From Acidobacteriota bacterium (GTDB lineage Bacteria; Acidobacteriota; Terriglobia; Terriglobales; Acidobacteriaceae), in NCBI GenBank assembly GCA_016196065.1, contig JACPYL010000027.1:62001-126000 (forward strand): a stretch of DNA of 64,000 nt, given 5' to 3'. Both the position numbers and the translations under genes were made by a program. Within the stretch, counting starts at the first letter, position 1. Each line of letters starts with the position of its first letter. The notes under the pieces were generated by a model, which worked only from the letters and a program-made list of their open reading frames with translations, ran no database searches and was not told the DNA's origin. Positions 45,843 through 54,010 of the stretch are shown here, piece by piece.

Positions 45843-46091
45843 TTACTTCTTCGCCGCCTCAACCTTGGCTGTTTCGGCCTTGCCGGCATCGCTTTTGGCA
45901 TATTTGCGGCGGAAACGCTCGATGCGGCCGGCGGTATCCAGCAGCTTCTGCTTGCCCGTAAAGAACGGGTGGCAGGCCGAGCAAATTTCTACGCTGATGT
46001 CGCCCTTGTGGGCGGATCGGGTTACAAACGCATTTCCACAGGCGCAGTGTACGCGCACTTCGGTGTAGTTGGGATGGATCGCTGCTTTCAT
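45843..46091 (-). CDS. rpmE: 50S ribosomal protein L31, zinc-binding form
   Basis: The 82-residue protein opens [20 protein letters not shown] and has the four zinc Cys of the C+ type (CACG and ICSACH). [20 protein letters not shown] completes the family signature. A Lys/Ala-rich tail of about 15 residues follows ([17 protein letters not shown]), paralleling the basic tail on L21 in this genome. AAAGGAA precedes the ATG and TAGAAT lies about 35 bases upstream. Confidence 0.96.
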   Translation of the reverse strand: MKAAIHPNYTEVRVHCACGNAFVTRSAHKGDISVEICSACHPFFTGKQKLLDTAGRIERFRRKYAKSDAGKAETAKVEAAKK

Positions 46092-46170
46092 ATACGGTTC
46101 CTTTGGCTCTAGTCGAAACTTAGATTCTACTGGAGTTGGTAAGGATTCAGCAAGCCCGCAAGCCCTTTGC

Positions 46171-48150
46171 TTACTGTGTTTTCCCTGCCTCCGGCTTCAA
46201 AAAGCGGTTGAACCATGCGGTCAGGCGATCCCCAATATCCTGGCGGTGCTCAGGATTTTGGATCGCATGCCCCTCATTCGGATAGACCACGAACTGCGTT
46301 TCCACTCCCAAGGTCTTGAGTGCATGCCAGTATTCCCGCGACTGCGGCGCCGGGACTTCGCCATCCCGCTCGCCGACCACAATCAGCGTGGGCGTCTTCA
46401 CGTTCTTGATGAAGGTCATCGGCGAGCTTCTGGCATAAACCGCCGGATCGTCGTACACCGACGCTCCGAAATACGGGATCATCCACTGGTCAATGTCGTT
46501 TTGTCCGTAATAGCTCTGGAAATTCGAGAGTCCTGCCCCCGACACAGCCGCCTTGAAACGGTTCGTCTGCGTGATCGCCCACATGGTCATGTAGCCGCCG
46601 TAGCTCCATCCCGTGATGCCGATGCGGTCGTTGTCGATAGGCAGCGTTTTGACGACGGAGTCGACGCCAGTCAGAATGTCGCGCAGATCACCGTAGCCGA
46701 AGTCTTTCACGTTGCCCGCCGTGAATGCTTCGCCTTGTCCGAAGCTTCCGCGCGGATTCGGAAACAGAACGAAGTAGCCTTGTCTCGTGAGGCCGTAAAG
46801 CTGAGAGGAGAAGAAAGAACCCGGCCAGCCGGAGCCCGCTGCTCCCGCCGGTCCGCCATGAACAACGACCACCATCGGATAACGATTCTTGGGATCGGGA
46901 TGATTCGGATCAAAGCCCACCGGGCAGGCGAGCCATCCCTGGATCGTCATTCCGTCGCTGACCCAGTGGACGCTCTTGACCTCTCCCCATTCTGGCCGGA
47001 CAGCGTCGTTGACGTGGGTAGTCTGTCGCCATGCTCCCGTGGCGCCAGCCCAGACCTCAGGAGGCTTCGCGGCCGAATGCCGGACTACAGCCGAGCGCGT
47101 GCCGTCAGCCGACATTGAGATCGCCTCGTCTTTCAGGATGGATTCGGGGCCTCTCCAGACCTGGGTGATTTCCCCTGACCCAACTGCAACGCTGCCTATC
47201 CCGGAATCACCATCGATGCGGCCTGCAAGCAGGATTTTGTCCGCGGACTCCCAGGTAAGCCAACTGGGCGAGGCGGGAATCGCAGGTGTGAGGTTACGGG
47301 CGAGTCCGCCCGTGGCAGAGACCACAAAGACGTCGCCACCCGTCGATCCTTCGTCACTCATGATCCCGGCAATGAACGCGATGTTCTTCCCGTCAGGAGA
47401 CCAACGCGGCACCGCGATCTGCAAGGGCGGTTTATACACGGGAGCAAGCGCTCCTCCCGATGCCGCCAGCCGGTAGAGTTGCGCCGAGTACCAGTTGGCA
47501 TCGCCTTCTCCCGGAGCGGCGGTGACGGCAAACTGTTTTCCGTCCGGCGACCAGTCGAATTCGTACACATACATATCCGCCGGTGAAATCTGTTGCACGG
47601 CGCCGGTGCCAACATCCACGACAGCCAGGCGTTGCTCGTAAATTTTCGATTCGATCACGCCCACTTCTGGCGTCATCGCCTCCAGCGGCCCCGGTTTGCG
47701 CGGAGCATTCTCAGTAAAGAGGAATGCAACTTTCTTCCCGTCGGGCGAGAACACGGGATTCGCGAGCGCACCCTTCACGCCGGTGAGCTTGCGAAGCGAC
47801 TTTCCATCCGGGCTGGCGATGCAGACTTGCATCTGTTCGGCAGCCTGGCACAGGAACGTAAGCATCTTGCTGTCCGCCGACCACGCCACTCCCTCGGTTG
47901 CAGATTTCGCGAAATCACCAGTGTTGATTCGAACCGGGTTCGCCCCGGACTTTTCGAGTTCCTGCACGTACAGGCCGGCGCCCGCATCCGGAGAGGAGTC
48001 ACGGTCCGCCGGGCCGATCCAGGCCACGCGCTTGCCGTCGGGCGAGATGGCGGCCTGATCGAAGTTGCGAACCTTAGTTTCGGCCGCGGTGGGAATCGCA
48101 AAAACTACGGAAAGAAGTACGGGGAGGAGGAGCTTGCATCTCGGAGTCAT
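46171..48150 (-). CDS. Secreted S9 peptidase (acylaminoacyl-peptidase/POP type)
   Basis: The 659-residue protein has a signal peptide ending IPTAA. The TolB-like propeller domain (about 28-390) contains repeated SPDGK turns ([36 protein letters not shown]). The hydrolase domain has GHG-type [10 protein letters not shown], the nucleophile loop GWSYGGYMT, Asp in VGERDGEVP and His in PNEGHAI. It probably degrades peptides in the periplasm. The start is 29 bases from the end of the small membrane protein gene on the same strand, so the two may share a transcript. Confidence 0.92.
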   Translation of the reverse strand: MTPRCKLLLPVLLSVVFAIPTAAETKVRNFDQAAISPDGKRVAWIGPADRDSSPDAGAGLYVQELEKSGANPVRINTGDFAKSATEGVAWSADSKMLTFLCQAAEQMQVCIASPDGKSLRKLTGVKGALANPVFSPDGKKVAFLFTENAPRKPGPLEAMTPEVGVIESKIYEQRLAVVDVGTGAVQQISPADMYVYEFDWSPDGKQFAVTAAPGEGDANWYSAQLYRLAASGGALAPVYKPPLQIAVPRWSPDGKNIAFIAGIMSDEGSTGGDVFVVSATGGLARNLTPAIPASPSWLTWESADKILLAGRIDGDSGIGSVAVGSGEITQVWRGPESILKDEAISMSADGTRSAVVRHSAAKPPEVWAGATGAWRQTTHVNDAVRPEWGEVKSVHWVSDGMTIQGWLACPVGFDPNHPDPKNRYPMVVVVHGGPAGAAGSGWPGSFFSSQLYGLTRQGYFVLFPNPRGSFGQGEAFTAGNVKDFGYGDLRDILTGVDSVVKTLPIDNDRIGITGWSYGGYMTMWAITQTNRFKAAVSGAGLSNFQSYYGQNDIDQWMIPYFGASVYDDPAVYARSSPMTFIKNVKTPTLIVVGERDGEVPAPQSREYWHALKTLGVETQFVVYPNEGHAIQNPEHRQDIGDRLTAWFNRFLKPEAGKTQ

Positions 48151-48179
48151 CTGCCCGAGAAGATATCACTAGGAACGAT

Positions 48180-48590
48180 TCATCGGCTAGCCGAGGGCAG
48201 AGCCGACTTGGCGTGCGCCGCCGATTTCTTCCATTGGCTGAAGCCATACCAAACTCCGACGATCAAAAAACCGGCAGCTTGCACTGCGAATATATTCCAA
48301 TGATAGGGAAATTGATTAATGTAGTGATCGGTGAAGTAGTCGAACGCGGTAATTGCAGCGAGCCAAGGACAGGCAAACAGCAAGTACCCAGAAACGAGGA
48401 TGTACTCCCCTGCCGTTCTCCCCTCAAGCGCCATACGTAACTCCCGTTCCCTTCGAGGGAAGAAATGAAAGGGGAACGAAATGGGGAGTGAAATACCAAA
48501 TGGTCGCAGGATGGCTATCATCGCCAACTGCCAAAGGAAGTAGACTCCAGGCAAACTGAGGAACACTGCGGTGCCAAGGAGGGATCTCAT
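48180..48590 (-). CDS. Small membrane protein, function unknown
   Basis: The 136-residue protein has three hydrophobic segments (about 5-30, 66-86 and 98-116) and a basic loop PFHFFPRRERELRMALEGRT between the first two. The C-terminus is Lys/Ala/Ser-rich. No family was recognised. TAAAAT lies about 25 bases before the ATG. It sits just upstream of the S9 peptidase gene and may be in its operon. Confidence 0.65.
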   Translation of the reverse strand: MRSLLGTAVFLSLPGVYFLWQLAMIAILRPFGISLPISFPFHFFPRRERELRMALEGRTAGEYILVSGYLLFACPWLAAITAFDYFTDHYINQFPYHWNIFAVQAAGFLIVGVWYGFSQWKKSAAHAKSALPSASR

Positions 48591-48695
48591 CTCATGACCA
48601 CATTCAGTGGGATTTTAGGCCTTTGAGGCTCGGTTTGACAAAGCCACGCCGTCCTGCCCCCTTAAGACCTAACACCTGAGACCTGCTGTTAAAAA

Positions 48696-48719
48696 ACGGC
48701 AGGACCGACCTCCTGCCGT
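48696..48719 (-). terminator. Rho-independent terminator after the second HU gene
   Basis: Arms 48696-48704 and 48711-48719 (acggcagga/tcctgccgt, 9 bp) have a 6-base loop. On the minus strand they are followed by TTTTT. Confidence 0.88.
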
Positions 48720-48745
48720 CTCACACGCGCGAAATTACGGGGCCC

Positions 48746-49027
48746 TTACTTGCCTTTGTTGACTGCTTTCTTGAGTTCGTTTCCAGGGGTGAACTTTGCA
48801 ACTCTGCGAGCGGCGATCTTAATGGTCGCTCCGGTTTGCGGGTTCCGGCCATTACGTGCCTTGCGTTGCGAGACGGAAAACGTACCGAATCCGATCAAGG
48901 CTACCCGGTCCCCTTTCTTAAGGGCAGCGGTTACGCTGTCCACGGCGGTATCGATCGCGGTCGTGGCCGTTGCTTTCGAAATACTGCAGGCCCCGGCGAT
49001 ACGGTCAACCAGATCAGCTTTATTCAT
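48746..49027 (-). CDS. hup: HU family DNA-binding protein
   Basis: The 93-residue canonical HU opens MNKADLVDRIAGACSISKAT and continues with GDRVALIGFGTFSVSQRKAR and the arm GRNPQTGATIKIAARRVAKF. It is closer to the E. coli and Bacillus proteins than the 29.6-kb paralogue. AGGAGAG precedes the ATG, and a strong terminator follows. It is divergent from a DnaC-like ATPase across 406 bases. Confidence 0.95.
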   Translation of the reverse strand: MNKADLVDRIAGACSISKATATTAIDTAVDSVTAALKKGDRVALIGFGTFSVSQRKARNGRNPQTGATIKIAARRVAKFTPGNELKKAVNKGK

Positions 49028-49433
49028 GCTCTCTCCTGACGAAGTGTTTCCGTTCCGGCATCAGACACCGGGGAAGTCAGGCATCTGTTTTTGGAACGCG
49101 GGAGCCATTCTCTACCCTATTGGTTGAATGTCAATGGCAAACACGTGCCAGATGCCGCGTTTCGCGAATCCTTGAACCTTGGTTATAACCTCAGCCGATC
49201 GATCAAAGTCACTTTTTTCCGACGTTCTCCACAATCCTTTCCTCTCCTCCACAGGTTCTACACAGGTAAAGACCTTATTAACGTTGTCGTCACGGTCGAG
49301 TCCGTTGCACAGTAAAAGAAGCGAGAACCAAACAGGCACGCCAGCAGGGAATCAATGAGTCCGCACCTTGGCTCACACAACCGGAAAGCTTAAGATCAAG
49401 AGATCAGAGATTGAAAGAGAAGTTGCCCGTCCC
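49028..49433. other. Intergenic region between HU and the DnaC-like gene
   Basis: The 406 bases contain no gene. Three DnaA-box-like 9-mers lie in one orientation within 40 bases: TTCTCCACA (49225-49233), TCCTCCACA (49245-49253) and TTCTACACA (49256-49264). A polypyrimidine tract precedes them. Each departs from TTATNCACA by one or two bases, so the resemblance may be chance. Confidence 0.4.
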
Positions 49434-50192
49434 ATGAAATCCGTCATCGAAGTTTGTCCCAAATGCGCTGGCTCCGGATGGAAGGTCGTCCCCGACGATC
49501 CTGAACACGGCGTCACGCGCTGCGATTGCCAGCTGCGCGCTCGCGCCGATGCCATGGTCTCCGCGGCCCGCATCCCGAAACGCTATGAACATTGCGAACT
49601 CTCGAACTTCGAGTTTGAAGGATCGCAACTTCACCTCGCGCCCGCCCGCATGGCCGCATGCCGCTTCGTCGAGGAGTATCCGGTCGACAAAACAGGACTC
49701 ATGCTGGTTGGCACGATCGGCACCGGGAAAACGCATCTGGCCGTTGGGATCGCGAAAGCGTTGATCCGCGAAAAGGGCATTGCCTGCCTCTTCTACGACT
49801 ATCGCGAGTTGCTCAAGGAAATTCAGAATTCCTACAACGCGTCGGTGCAAACCACCGAACTCGCGCTGTTGCGTCCCGTGTTTGAGGCCGAAGTGCTCAT
49901 CCTGGACGAACTCGGCGCCGTTCGCCCCACCGAATGGGTTTGGGATACGGTGAGCCTGATCCTGAACACTCGCTACAACGACAATCGTACGACCATCATC
50001 ACCACCAACTTCTCTGACGATCCTGCCGCTGCTGTGGCCCGTACTCTGTCACCCGCCCGTGCCAACCGCGACGAAACTCTCGGTGACCGTATCGGAGAAC
50101 GCATGCGCTCCCGCCTGCACGAAATGTGCCGCATCGTCCGCATGGACGGCGCCGATTTCCGCCAGAAGTTGCGCAGCGCCAGCTTCGGATGA
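49434..50192 (+). CDS. DnaC/IstB-like AAA+ ATPase
   Basis: The 252-residue protein has an N-terminal zinc-finger-like module (C8, C11, C30, C32 in CPKCAGSGW and RCDC) and an AAA+ domain. Walker A is G93-x4-G98-K99-T100 (GTIGTGKT) and Walker B is LILDELG with Asp158 and Glu159. The segment IITTNFSDDP is sensor-1-like and an Arg-rich C-terminus follows (IGERMRSRLHEMC). This is the layout of DnaC/DnaI helicase loaders and IstB-like proteins. No transposase is adjacent, which favours a helicase-loader role. ATG 49434 is chosen; a TTG at 49368 would add 22 residues. Confidence 0.85.
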   Translation: MKSVIEVCPKCAGSGWKVVPDDPEHGVTRCDCQLRARADAMVSAARIPKRYEHCELSNFEFEGSQLHLAPARMAACRFVEEYPVDKTGLMLVGTIGTGKTHLAVGIAKALIREKGIACLFYDYRELLKEIQNSYNASVQTTELALLRPVFEAEVLILDELGAVRPTEWVWDTVSLILNTRYNDNRTTIITTNFSDDPAAAVARTLSPARANRDETLGDRIGERMRSRLHEMCRIVRMDGADFRQKLRSASFG

Positions 50193-50242
50193 ACGTGGCA
50201 CCAGTTACAGTGCCAGCTGTGTGCACAGCACTCCCAATAAAT

Positions 50243-50322
50243 TGTCATCCTGAGCGAAGCGAAGGACCTGCTGTTCTTTCCCTGCACAGGCCAACAGATC
50301 CCTCGCTTCGCTCGGGATGACA
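50243..50322. repeat. TGTCATCC inverted repeat, copy 2
   Basis: The left arm 50243-50275 starts tgtcatcctgagcgaagcg. The right arm 50293-50322 is the inverted form, starting aacagatccctcgcttcg. The two are imperfect complements around a 17-base loop. It lies between the DnaC-like gene and the UvrC-like gene. Compare 28175-28256. Confidence 0.85.
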
Positions 50323-50368
50323 GTTTGAAAAAGTGGCCGTCTGACTTCTGCCTTCTGCAATTCCACTC

Positions 50369-50374
50369 TACAAT
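50369..50374 (+). promoter_or_regulatory. -10 hexamer at the UvrC-like gene start
   Basis: TACAAT is followed after six bases by the GTG at 50381. Upstream are words ttctgcc, ttctgcaat related to the leuC leader repeat. No Shine-Dalgarno sequence is present. Confidence 0.5.
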
Positions 50375-50380
50375 CGGCTG

Positions 50381-51571
50381 GTGCTGACGGAGCGCCTCGA
50401 CTTCCATCCCGAGCATGATGCGGAACTGTTTGCGTCCGTCCCCGCATCCCCTGCCGTATTTATGCTCCACGGCGTCGAGGGCACCGAGCCGTATGTCAGC
50501 AAGACCGCCAATCTGCGCCGTCGCTTGCAGCGTTTACTCTCCGCTCCCGAAGAGCGCACCAAGCGCCTGAACCTGCGCGATCGTGTTCGCTCGATCGAAT
50601 ACAGTCCCACCGGATCGGATTTCGAATCCGGGTTCCTGCTTTATCGAGTGCTGCGCACTGCGTTCCCCAAGACCTACGAAAACCGGCTCAGGCTGCGTTT
50701 CCCCCCACTGGTCAAACTGCATCTCGAAAACGAATACCCGCGAGCCTCGATCACGACCCGCCTTGGCCGTCTGCCCGGCAAGAATGTCTATTACGGTCCA
50801 TTTTTCTCACGAGTGGCGGCAGAAAAATTTCTAAACGATGCGCTCGACTTTTTCAAGATGCGCCGCTGTGTCGACGATCTGAATCCTGATCCGAAGTTTC
50901 CCGGCTGCGTGTATTCCGAGATGAAGATGTGCCTTGCCCCCTGCTTCAAGGGCTGCACGGATGATGAGTACCGCGCCGAAGTGGTGCAGGTAGAAACTTT
51001 TCTGGATTCGCAAGGCGAATCCCTGAAGCGACAGCTCGGCATTGAGCGCGACGAGGCGTCAACCAGGCTGGAGTTCGAAGGCGCCGCTGCTTTGCATGCC
51101 CGCCTCGACAAGCTGACACCTGTGCTGCAGCAATTGCCCGAAGCGGTTCGACGCATCGACCAGATGCACGCCCTGATCGTGCAGCGTTCGTTCCAGCCTG
51201 AGAGTGTCACGTTTTTTCGAGTGGACGCAGGCGCGATCGCAGGACCGCTTGAGTTTGCGATTTCCTCTGCCGAGCACACCAAATCACAATCCATGGAAGC
51301 GCGTATTCAATCCGCACTCGCCACCTTACCGATGGCAGAACTGGACAGCGTCACCGAACGCATGGAACATCTCGCGATCCTGAAGCGCTGGTATTACCGG
51401 GGCAGCCGCGTGGGCGAGATATTCTTCGCCGACGCGAATCACGATCTGCCCATGCGCCGGATCGTCCGCGGAATCGCACGCGTGTATCGCGGTGAAGCGC
51501 CGGAAGTCCCCACTCTTGCAACGCCAGCCGTTCCCGCTCAATCTAATAGCAACAGCAAAGAGGAATCATGA
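50381..51571 (+). CDS. UvrC/Cho-like protein with degenerate GIY-YIG domain
   Basis: The 396-residue protein has the N-terminal half of UvrC. The GIY-YIG fold region (about 24-105) has AVF at 25-27 for GVY, YVS at 38-40 for YVG/YIG, and Tyr88 where the metal-binding Glu of the ILEANLI-type helix is expected. Nuclease activity is therefore doubtful. The four Cys of the UvrC iron-sulphur site are intact (C163-x12-C176-x7-C184-x3-C188). A UvrB-binding UVR-like helix pair follows (RDEASTRLEFEGAAALHARL). The RNase-H and HhH domains are absent, as in Cho. The gene overlaps a DinB-fold gene (ATGA). The role is unknown; a UvrB-binding regulator is one possibility. Confidence 0.78.
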   Translation: MLTERLDFHPEHDAELFASVPASPAVFMLHGVEGTEPYVSKTANLRRRLQRLLSAPEERTKRLNLRDRVRSIEYSPTGSDFESGFLLYRVLRTAFPKTYENRLRLRFPPLVKLHLENEYPRASITTRLGRLPGKNVYYGPFFSRVAAEKFLNDALDFFKMRRCVDDLNPDPKFPGCVYSEMKMCLAPCFKGCTDDEYRAEVVQVETFLDSQGESLKRQLGIERDEASTRLEFEGAAALHARLDKLTPVLQQLPEAVRRIDQMHALIVQRSFQPESVTFFRVDAGAIAGPLEFAISSAEHTKSQSMEARIQSALATLPMAELDSVTERMEHLAILKRWYYRGSRVGEIFFADANHDLPMRRIVRGIARVYRGEAPEVPTLATPAVPAQSNSNSKEES

Positions 51572-52119
51572 AGAAGAAAACTGCTCTGAAGAAGATGAAG
51601 ACCAACGCCAAGAAAAAAGTTGCCGCGCGGAAGGTTTTGAAGCCGTCGGATACACGCGATCACGCCCTGCGCGCTCACCTTCTCTACCTGCTTCGCGACG
51701 GTGGTGCGCATGCCGGATTCGATGCCACCATGGGTGATTGGCCCGCGCAGCTGGCGGGCGTGAAAGTGGCGAACTTCCCGCACACCGCGTGGATGCTGCT
51801 CGAACACATGCGCATCGCGCAACATGACATCCTGGAATTCAGCCGCACTGCCAAGCATGTCTCGCCACCGTGGCCCGAGGGATATTGGCCCACGGCCGAA
51901 GCGCCGCCCAGCGAAAAGGCCTGGCAGGAAAGCATGGCCGCCTTCAAGAAGGATCTGCGGGCTGTCGAATTGCTGGTCGCGAATCCAAAGACAGACTTGT
52001 ACGCGAAGCTACCGTGGGGCGACGGGCAAACCGTACTTCGGGAAGCGCTGCTGGTTGCCGATCACAATGCCTATCACCTCGGACAACTCGTGATGCTGCG
52101 AAAAAGCATTGGAATCTGA
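51568..52119 (+). CDS. DinB-fold protein with basic N-terminal tail
   Basis: The 183-residue four-helix-bundle protein of the DinB/DUF664 superfamily carries candidate metal-binding His residues: one of H72 or H80 in PHTAWMLLEHM, plus H166 and H170 in ADHNAYHLGQLV. Members are divalent-metal proteins, some being thiol transferases (bacillithiol or mycothiol S-transferases), and the substrate here is unknown. The first 25 residues are extremely Lys-rich (KKKTALKKMKTNAKKKVAARK), suggesting nucleic-acid or polyanion contact. It starts within the stop of the UvrC-like gene (4-base overlap), so translation is coupled. Confidence 0.82.
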   Translation: MKKKTALKKMKTNAKKKVAARKVLKPSDTRDHALRAHLLYLLRDGGAHAGFDATMGDWPAQLAGVKVANFPHTAWMLLEHMRIAQHDILEFSRTAKHVSPPWPEGYWPTAEAPPSEKAWQESMAAFKKDLRAVELLVANPKTDLYAKLPWGDGQTVLREALLVADHNAYHLGQLVMLRKSIGI

Positions 52120-52188
52120 GAAACGTACGCGGGTTGGCGCGAGTCTGACCTCAGCGGCTTAAGCCGGATCACACGTAAGACTGTTACC

Positions 52189-52206
52189 GCAGCGGTGAAC
52201 CGCTGC
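52189..52206. other. Short hairpin between convergent genes
   Basis: 8-bp arms gcagcggt (52189-52196) and accgctgc (52199-52206) lie between the DinB-fold gene and the convergent PD-(D/E)XK gene. The loop is only two bases and there is no T-run in the plus direction. Confidence 0.4.
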
Positions 52207-52226
52207 GCCACCCAAAAACAACGAGG

Positions 52227-53783
52227 TCAAGCGCTCCGCTGCGCATCGATTTCGTCTCGTCCGCGGTCGCTCGCGCGCTTGCGAAACACGACGCGGACGC
52301 CATCCCGCCAGTGCTCGTCGATGCCAAACAATTCCCACTCAATCTCCGGTGACAGGTAGCGCAGGATCGTGTCCGTTGCCGGATGCACATGGAGCGCGGG
52401 AGCAACCATGAACAGCAGCGGTTTCCGGTCGGATATTTCAACGCCGGGGAAGTATCCGAACTTGCGAAATTCTCCGCGTTCCTGATGCCACGCGACGCGC
52501 GACCAGTAGTCCACGCCCTGCAAGGGCAGATGAACATCTTCATCGGCCTTCAGTTCCACCACCGCCAGCCGGTTCTCGCGAGTCAGCCCGAGGACATCGA
52601 TCATGGCGCGGTCCGCCGCCGAGAATGCGGGCACCTGGGAATAGACACAGTCCGTTCGCAGGCGCCCATCCAGCGTTTCCAGCTTGTTGAACACCAGCGA
52701 CTCCAGCCAGCGCTCCGGATGCATCCGCCACAGCGGGTGCGGCTTCGGCCCATCTTTGTGCCGGATCGACGCAGCCAGCCGCAACAGTTCAACGAACTGC
52801 GCTTCGTTGTTTTCATCAAGAACGCGTTCTTCCGCTCCGATCCCAAACGCAATTTCCTGTCTACTTTGAAACGTTCGTGGATCATGCGCCACCCGCGCCT
52901 GGGCAAACTCCAGTCCTCGCAAACGAAACGAAATCAGTGCAGAGGAGAGCACTGCCACATCGCATTGCGGAAGAATGCCGCGTATCCGGGCGATGGACTC
53001 GGCAAAACGTTCGCGCGGTGCCTGGTCGTCGGTCGCGCGTACGAGCCGGGTCGCTAGATTGCCGCTCGCAGTGACCTCTGCCTGGTTTAGCGCATCCTCG
53101 CGCTCGTCGAATTCATACAACTGCCACTTCGCGGCCGCGGGATGCAAGTGAGCCATCCGCTGCTGCGTCAAGACCGCTGTCCCCTTCGGTAGGATGATCA
53201 CCAGTCCCTCGACCACTCGCCGATCCTGTTGCGCGATCCGGCAATAGTCGAGCCAGAGCAAGCCACAGGTCAGAGCGCCATCGATCGTCGTCTGCGTCTC
53301 CTGCGCATTGACTCCCACAACCGCCAGGGCACTTTGCCCTTGCTGCAAGACTCCGCGGAGATACGCCGGACCGAAAGAACGATGCAGATCCATGTTGGTG
53401 GTGAGCCGGGCCACCTTCCAGGCAGGAAAATTCCGTTCCAGCGCACGCTGCACGACCGCAGCGTACGCTACCCGCGCTGTCTGGCGCGCCGCCGTGGAGC
53501 GCTGATCGCGGTCGCGATAGAAATCGAGCTTGGTGGGACGGCTCTGCCCAATGCGCTGTACTTGCAGCCGCAAGGTCGTTCCCTTCAACTCCGCGTCCAG
53601 CACCCGCCGCACGACGTTGCGTTCGTTCGACCACAAATGCAGCAGACATTTGTTGTGTTCGCCGGAGATGGAATATTTCGAATTCGCCAGATCGAAAGCG
53701 ACGGCCCCGTCTTCGATCACCAACGCGGCCTGCGCTCCAGCCAGAAAATCGGAAACCATTTTGCCCAGTGACTCAGGGGTCAT
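52227..53783 (-). CDS. Uncharacterised protein with C-terminal PD-(D/E)XK nuclease motifs
   Basis: The 518-residue soluble protein was not recognised as a whole. The region about 350-470 has the full motif set of RecB/Cas4-like PD-(D/E)XK nucleases: Glu361 (HPERWLESLV), Asp396 (DRAMIDVLG), E410-L-K412 (AVVELKADED) and Q422-x3-Y426 (QGVDYW). The N-terminal 340 residues are mixed alpha/beta with no known motif, and an internal segment GALTCGLLWLDYCRI was not assigned. A CACAAT lies eight bases before the ATG and no Shine-Dalgarno sequence is close. It stands alone on the minus strand between DinB and tldD. A DNA-processing or defence role is an inference from the motifs. Confidence 0.68.
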   Translation of the reverse strand: MTPESLGKMVSDFLAGAQAALVIEDGAVAFDLANSKYSISGEHNKCLLHLWSNERNVVRRVLDAELKGTTLRLQVQRIGQSRPTKLDFYRDRDQRSTAARQTARVAYAAVVQRALERNFPAWKVARLTTNMDLHRSFGPAYLRGVLQQGQSALAVVGVNAQETQTTIDGALTCGLLWLDYCRIAQQDRRVVEGLVIILPKGTAVLTQQRMAHLHPAAAKWQLYEFDEREDALNQAEVTASGNLATRLVRATDDQAPRERFAESIARIRGILPQCDVAVLSSALISFRLRGLEFAQARVAHDPRTFQSRQEIAFGIGAEERVLDENNEAQFVELLRLAASIRHKDGPKPHPLWRMHPERWLESLVFNKLETLDGRLRTDCVYSQVPAFSAADRAMIDVLGLTRENRLAVVELKADEDVHLPLQGVDYWSRVAWHQERGEFRKFGYFPGVEISDRKPLLFMVAPALHVHPATDTILRYLSPEIEWELFGIDEHWRDGVRVVFRKRASDRGRDEIDAQRSA

Positions 53784-53905
53784 GACGCCCGATTGTGAAT
53801 GCCTCCCGCGCTCCCGTCTGTGATTAGTGAACTGTCCGATTGGTCGAATCGAGGATGCTCCAGGAGTCTTTGAAGATAACGAGGTGCCGTTTCGGGACTG
53901 GGTTA

Positions 53906-53940
53906 CTTCTGCAATCTCACTTTTGACTCTGCAATCTCGC
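53906..53940 (+). repeat. Word repeat (ctgcaatctcac family) upstream of tldD
   Basis: The sequence begins cttctgcaatctcac and ends ctctgcaatctcgc. It is nearly the same as the right arm and flank of the leuC leader repeat (38938-38971). It lies just before a GATAAT hexamer (53956-53961) that may drive tldD. Confidence 0.75.
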
Positions 53941-54010
53941 TCCCTCCCCTCGTGGGATAATGGATTAGCGCTGGCCGAGTCCTTTCCCGGCAGAGGGGCA
54001 TCAAAACTAC

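Noticed and set aside
46069-47118. A 349-codon open frame antisense to the second S9 peptidase gene
   Set aside because: Arg/His/Pro-rich mirror frame with no motifs, opposite a gene with a full catalytic triad.
49434-50192. IstB transposition helper of an IS21-type element
   Set aside because: No istA-like transposase or terminal inverted repeats flank the gene, and the N-terminal zinc-finger layout fits a DnaC/DnaI-like loader better.
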